Source: Bacillus sp. ISL-18 (GTDB lineage Bacteria > Bacillota > Bacilli > Bacillales > Cytobacillaceae). From it: a DNA stretch of 64,000 bases. The notes under the pieces were generated by a model. That model had not been told where the DNA came from, did not search any database, and worked only from the letters and a program-made list of their open reading frames with translations. How positions within the stretch are numbered: position 1 is the stretch's first letter; each line of letters opens with the position of its first letter. The position numbers and the translations under genes were made by a program. Shown piece after piece: positions 61,805-64,000 of this stretch. The stretch covers positions 156,841 to 220,840 of the forward strand of contig NZ_JAGGQG010000012.1 in NCBI RefSeq assembly GCF_018613415.1, in the 5' to 3' direction.

Positions 61805-61845
61805 GGAGCCCCTTCATTTTGATGGGGCTCTATTATATTTTTGAA
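61805..61845 (+). terminator. Intrinsic terminator after fadNAE
   Basis: GAGCCCCTTC and GATGGGGCTC arms, followed by a T-rich but interrupted tract. Confidence 0.75.
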
Positions 61846-61965
61846 GTGGGAAGGAAAAAATACAAAATGTGTCGAATTTTTCCTATAAGGAGTGCGGTCC
61901 ATTAGGATTTTAGAAGGCCATATGATAAACTTTTTATGAATGAAACGGATAGGGTGGTGAAACGA

Positions 61966-62322
61966 TTGGCTTTAACCTTTTACTGGTATCCCAAATGCGG
62001 CACCTGTCGAAACGCAAAGAAATGGCTGGATGCCCATCATCTTTCCTATGAAGAAGTACATATTGTTGAGCAAGCCCCATCACGCGAGCAGCTGCAGGAA
62101 TTTTATCAGAAAAGCGGCTTGGAATTAAAGAAATTTTTTAATACAAGCGGTTTAAAATATCGTGAATTAGGGATTAAAGATAAAATGAAGACGGCAACAG
62201 AGGCTGAACTGCTTGATTTGCTGGCATCAGATGGGATGTTAATCAAAAGGCCAATTCTGACGGACGGCGAGCGTGTTACCGTTGGTTTTAAGGAAGAAGA
62301 GTTTGCAAAAACTTGGCTTTAA
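61966..62322 (+). CDS. yusI: ArsC/Spx-family protein YusI
   Basis: 118-residue thioredoxin-fold protein of the arsenate reductase/Spx group. FYWYPKCGTCRNAKKWL holds the redox CxxC at the N-terminus, and FFNTSGLKYRELGI with GMLIKRPIL are family blocks. I prefer the TTG start five bases after AGGGTGGTGA because it matches the homologue N-terminus; the ATG at 61936 adds ten residues and lacks a ribosome binding site. Arsenate activity is not implied. Monocistronic or with gcvH. Confidence 0.85.
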   Translation: MALTFYWYPKCGTCRNAKKWLDAHHLSYEEVHIVEQAPSREQLQEFYQKSGLELKKFFNTSGLKYRELGIKDKMKTATEAELLDLLASDGMLIKRPILTDGERVTVGFKEEEFAKTWL

Positions 62323-62367
62323 GAAGAGTTAATCGATGTTTATTAAGAAACTGGAGGGATTTTTAAA

Positions 62368-62751
62368 ATGAGTTTACCAAAAGAATTGCGTTATTCTGAA
62401 GAGCATGAATGGGTAAAGGTTGAAGGAGAGAAAGTCCGCGTTGGGATTACTGACTTTGCGCAGCATGAACTAGGCGATATCGTTTTCGTTGAACTTCCAG
62501 AGGTTGGTGCAGATGTATCAGCTGACGAACCTTTCGGCAGTGTAGAATCTGTTAAGACGGTTTCCGAGCTGTATGCACCTGTTAGTGGTAAAGTCGTTGA
62601 AATCAATGAGGAATTGAGTGACAACCCTGAATTTGTCAATGAATCCCCATATGAAAAAGCATGGATGATTGTGATTGAGCCTTCAGATGTAAGTGAAGTA
62701 GACAATTTAATGTCTGCTGAGCAATATGCAGAAATGATTAAAGAAGACTAA
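62368..62751 (+). CDS. gcvH: Glycine cleavage system H protein
   Basis: 127-residue lipoyl carrier of the glycine cleavage system; in Bacillus it is also the entry point for lipoate assembly on other complexes. Lipoylated Lys63 lies in [12 protein letters not shown]. The start follows GGAGGG. No other gcv gene is adjacent, matching the Bacillus arrangement in which gcvH stands apart from the gcvT-PA-PB operon. Confidence 0.96.
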   Translation: MSLPKELRYSEEHEWVKVEGEKVRVGITDFAQHELGDIVFVELPEVGADVSADEPFGSVESVKTVSELYAPVSGKVVEINEELSDNPEFVNESPYEKAWMIVIEPSDVSEVDNLMSAEQYAEMIKED

Positions 62752-62757
62752 TTTTCT

Positions 62758-62787
62758 AAAGCACCTATTTATGGGTGCTTTTTCTCT
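62758..62787 (+). terminator. Intrinsic terminator after gcvH
   Basis: AAAGCACC and GGGTGCTTT arms with T5. Confidence 0.85.
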
Positions 62788-62858
62788 TAAATTTCCACTC
62801 TTTTTCTTATCCAGCCGGGACAGACTAAACCTAATCCATATCGAAAAGGGTGGAAGAA

Positions 62859-63098
62859 ATGACATTAAAACAGCAAAAGATTGATGTAACTGACCGAGTG
62901 GTTGGAAAATTAAAGAATGGTGAACTAGAACTGTTTCTTGAAAATACAGCAATAGGAAAAATAAAGCTTTCTGATCAGATGCAAGTCGAATTGGATCATC
63001 ACTTTGAGGCTGAACAGCAAAAAATTTATCAGCATGTCACCGTAACTGAACAGCCGAATGCTAAGTATACCGACTGTGATGATGGTGGATGGTGTTAA
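62859..63098 (+). CDS. yusG: YusG-like small protein (DUF2553)
   Basis: 79 residues, soluble; a beta-rich N-terminal part (IDVTDRVVGKLKNGELELF) and an acidic, cysteine-containing end (YTDCDDGGWC). Position between gcvH and the Toprim gene is that of B. subtilis yusG. The ATG after AAAGGGTGG is used. Function unknown. Confidence 0.78.
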   Translation: MTLKQQKIDVTDRVVGKLKNGELELFLENTAIGKIKLSDQMQVELDHHFEAEQQKIYQHVTVTEQPNAKYTDCDDGGWC

Positions 63099-63229
63099 CA
63101 TAACTTCAAGCAAATACCTATTTCTTGGCGGACAATCATGTTATAGTTAACTTACTAACAAGATGGTACACGAAATCAGTATTTTAGAATATGTTAACAT
63201 AAACAACTTTATATTACAGGTGATGGGAT

Positions 63230-63586
63230 ATGAATGATTCGTGTGTTGACAAAGTTCTTATTGTCGAAGGAAAATCCGATAAAAATAAGGTGAAGAATAT
63301 TGTGAAGGAACCTGTGGAGATTATCTGCACAAATGGAACAATCAGTCATTCTAAACTTGAGGAATTGATTGAGTTTCTAGAGGATAAGGATGTCTATATC
63401 CTCGTTGATGCAGATGATTCGGGTGAGAAGCTTCGCAAACGATTTAAGCGTGAATTTCCCCATGCGGAGCATTTGTATATTGACCGGATGTATCGGGAGG
63501 TAGCAACGGCGCCTGAACACCACCTGGCAATGGTCCTATTAGGGGCTAATATTGATGTCCATGCTGAGTTTTTAGAAATGAGTTAA
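63230..63586 (+). CDS. yusF: Toprim-domain protein YusF (RNase M5-like)
   Basis: 118 residues, almost entirely a Toprim domain: LIVEGKSDKNKV carries the conserved glutamate and YILVDADDSGEKLRKRFK the DxD aspartates. Length and motif order resemble the Toprim part of ribonuclease M5 (RnmV), but no partner domain is present. Start follows CAGGTGATGGGAT. Nuclease activity is an inference. Confidence 0.85.
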   Translation: MNDSCVDKVLIVEGKSDKNKVKNIVKEPVEIICTNGTISHSKLEELIEFLEDKDVYILVDADDSGEKLRKRFKREFPHAEHLYIDRMYREVATAPEHHLAMVLLGANIDVHAEFLEMS

Positions 63587-63592
63587 TGTGTG

Positions 63593-63901
63593 ATGAATGA
63601 ATGGAATCAAACTGAATTGGCTGATTTCCTCGACCATGAGGGAATCGGTCTGTTATATTTTTATACTCCTCTATGCGGCACTTGTCAGGTAGCGTCTCGA
63701 ATGCTTCAAATCGTCGGGGAACTTGTAGATGTGACAATGGGAAAAATGAATTTGAATTTTTATCCGGATTTGGCTAAGAATTTTGCAATTGAGAGTGTAC
63801 CCTGCCTGTTGATTATTTGTAATGGCGAGGTTCAGGAAGCTGTATATGCGTTTCATTCTGTCCCTTATTTACTTGAAAAAATTAAATCTTATCTTGAGTG
63901 A
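63593..63901 (+). CDS. yusE: Thioredoxin-like protein YusE
   Basis: About 102-residue thioredoxin-fold protein with redox motif CGTC (FYTPLCGTCQVA) and a cis-proline segment SVPCLLI. The start is 6 bp after the yusF stop; the ribosome binding site is weak, so translation may rely on coupling to yusF. The partner is unknown. Confidence 0.85.
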   Translation: MNEWNQTELADFLDHEGIGLLYFYTPLCGTCQVASRMLQIVGELVDVTMGKMNLNFYPDLAKNFAIESVPCLLIICNGEVQEAVYAFHSVPYLLEKIKSYLE

Positions 63902-63931
63902 GCAGATGCGGGGTGTTGCATCTGCTTTTTG
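63901..63931 (+). terminator. Intrinsic terminator after yusE
   Basis: AGCAGATGC and GCATCTGCT arms with T5. The 70 bases after it, to the window edge, hold nothing I can identify. Confidence 0.85.
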
Positions 63932-64000
63932 TATGGGTTGGGGTTCCAAAGAAGGATGAACTTTAATGAATAAAAGTGGTTCATACCCCCCGAAGAAGAA

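Noticed and set aside
63930..64000. Possible start of an S-box (SAM) riboswitch expected upstream of methionine transport genes in this neighbourhood
   Set aside because: None of the conserved S-box core sequence is visible before the window ends.

Overview
The window reads as chromosomal backbone of a low-GC, endospore-forming Bacillaceae bacterium (Bacillus, Neobacillus or a close relative). The evidence is gene order and protein sequence close to Bacillus subtilis blocks (yvcI-rapZ-glmR-whiA-crh, cggR-gapA-pgk-tpiA-gpmI-eno, secG-esterase-rnr-smpB-ssrA, yuaF-floT, fadNAE-yusI-gcvH-yusG-yusF-yusE), strong AGGAGG-type ribosome binding sites, sigma-A promoters, and B. subtilis-type operators for CggR, CtsR and FadR. 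No prophage, insertion sequence or CRISPR array is visible.

Layout. 1-2.5 kb: inositol uptake and oxidation (iolT, cut by the left edge, and iolG). 2.8-9.4 kb: a TPR protein, thioredoxin reductase, a Nudix hydrolase and the rapZ-glmR-whiA-crh group. 9.7-12.4 kb: clpP on the minus strand under a CtsR site, tRNA-Arg(CCG), sigma-54 and a glutaredoxin-like protein. 12.5-19.7 kb: the glycolytic operon behind a CggR operator. 19.8-26.5 kb: a small membrane-anchored protein, secG, a 1-kb repeat array, an esterase, RNase R, SmpB and tmRNA. 26.5-28 kb: three minus-strand genes including a LAGLIDADG endonuclease. 28-40 kb: a cell-wall deacetylase, transporters, NadE, a cystine ABC importer and NfeD/flotillin. 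40-46.5 kb: an InhA-type metalloprotease and two sensor kinases flanking one response regulator. 46.5-51 kb: an SDR and a tungstate-type ABC importer with its regulator. 51-55.6 kb: azoreductase, UppP, a GalT-like protein, a RodA-like protein, a second repeat array and a YusU-like protein. 55.6-64 kb: a DUF378 protein, a small spore-protein-like ORF, fatty acid beta-oxidation (fadNAE) behind a FadR operator, then yusI, gcvH, yusG, yusF and yusE.

Two things stand out. First, two intergenic arrays 33 kb apart (20.75-21.77 kb and 54.79-55.19 kb) share one architecture: CGGAA boxes followed by A/T tracts, spaced 21 bp (two helical turns), in groups of six, groups separated by 40 bp, giving a 145-bp super-period. 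I counted 59 boxes, nearly all in exact register. The 40-bp spacers differ between the arrays, so the geometry is conserved more strongly than the spacer sequence. Second, the tmRNA gene is interrupted in its T-loop by a 277-nt group I intron whose helices can be drawn. The intron has no ORF, but a free-standing LAGLIDADG endonuclease gene with its own promoter lies 45 bp past the tmRNA end on the opposite strand, an arrangement that would fit homing in trans.

The rest is mostly recognisable housekeeping, with readable regulation: a sigma-W promoter before nfeD-floT, a sigma-M-like promoter before the deacetylase, an intrinsic terminator between gapA and pgk, and a terminator-like hairpin just before trxB.
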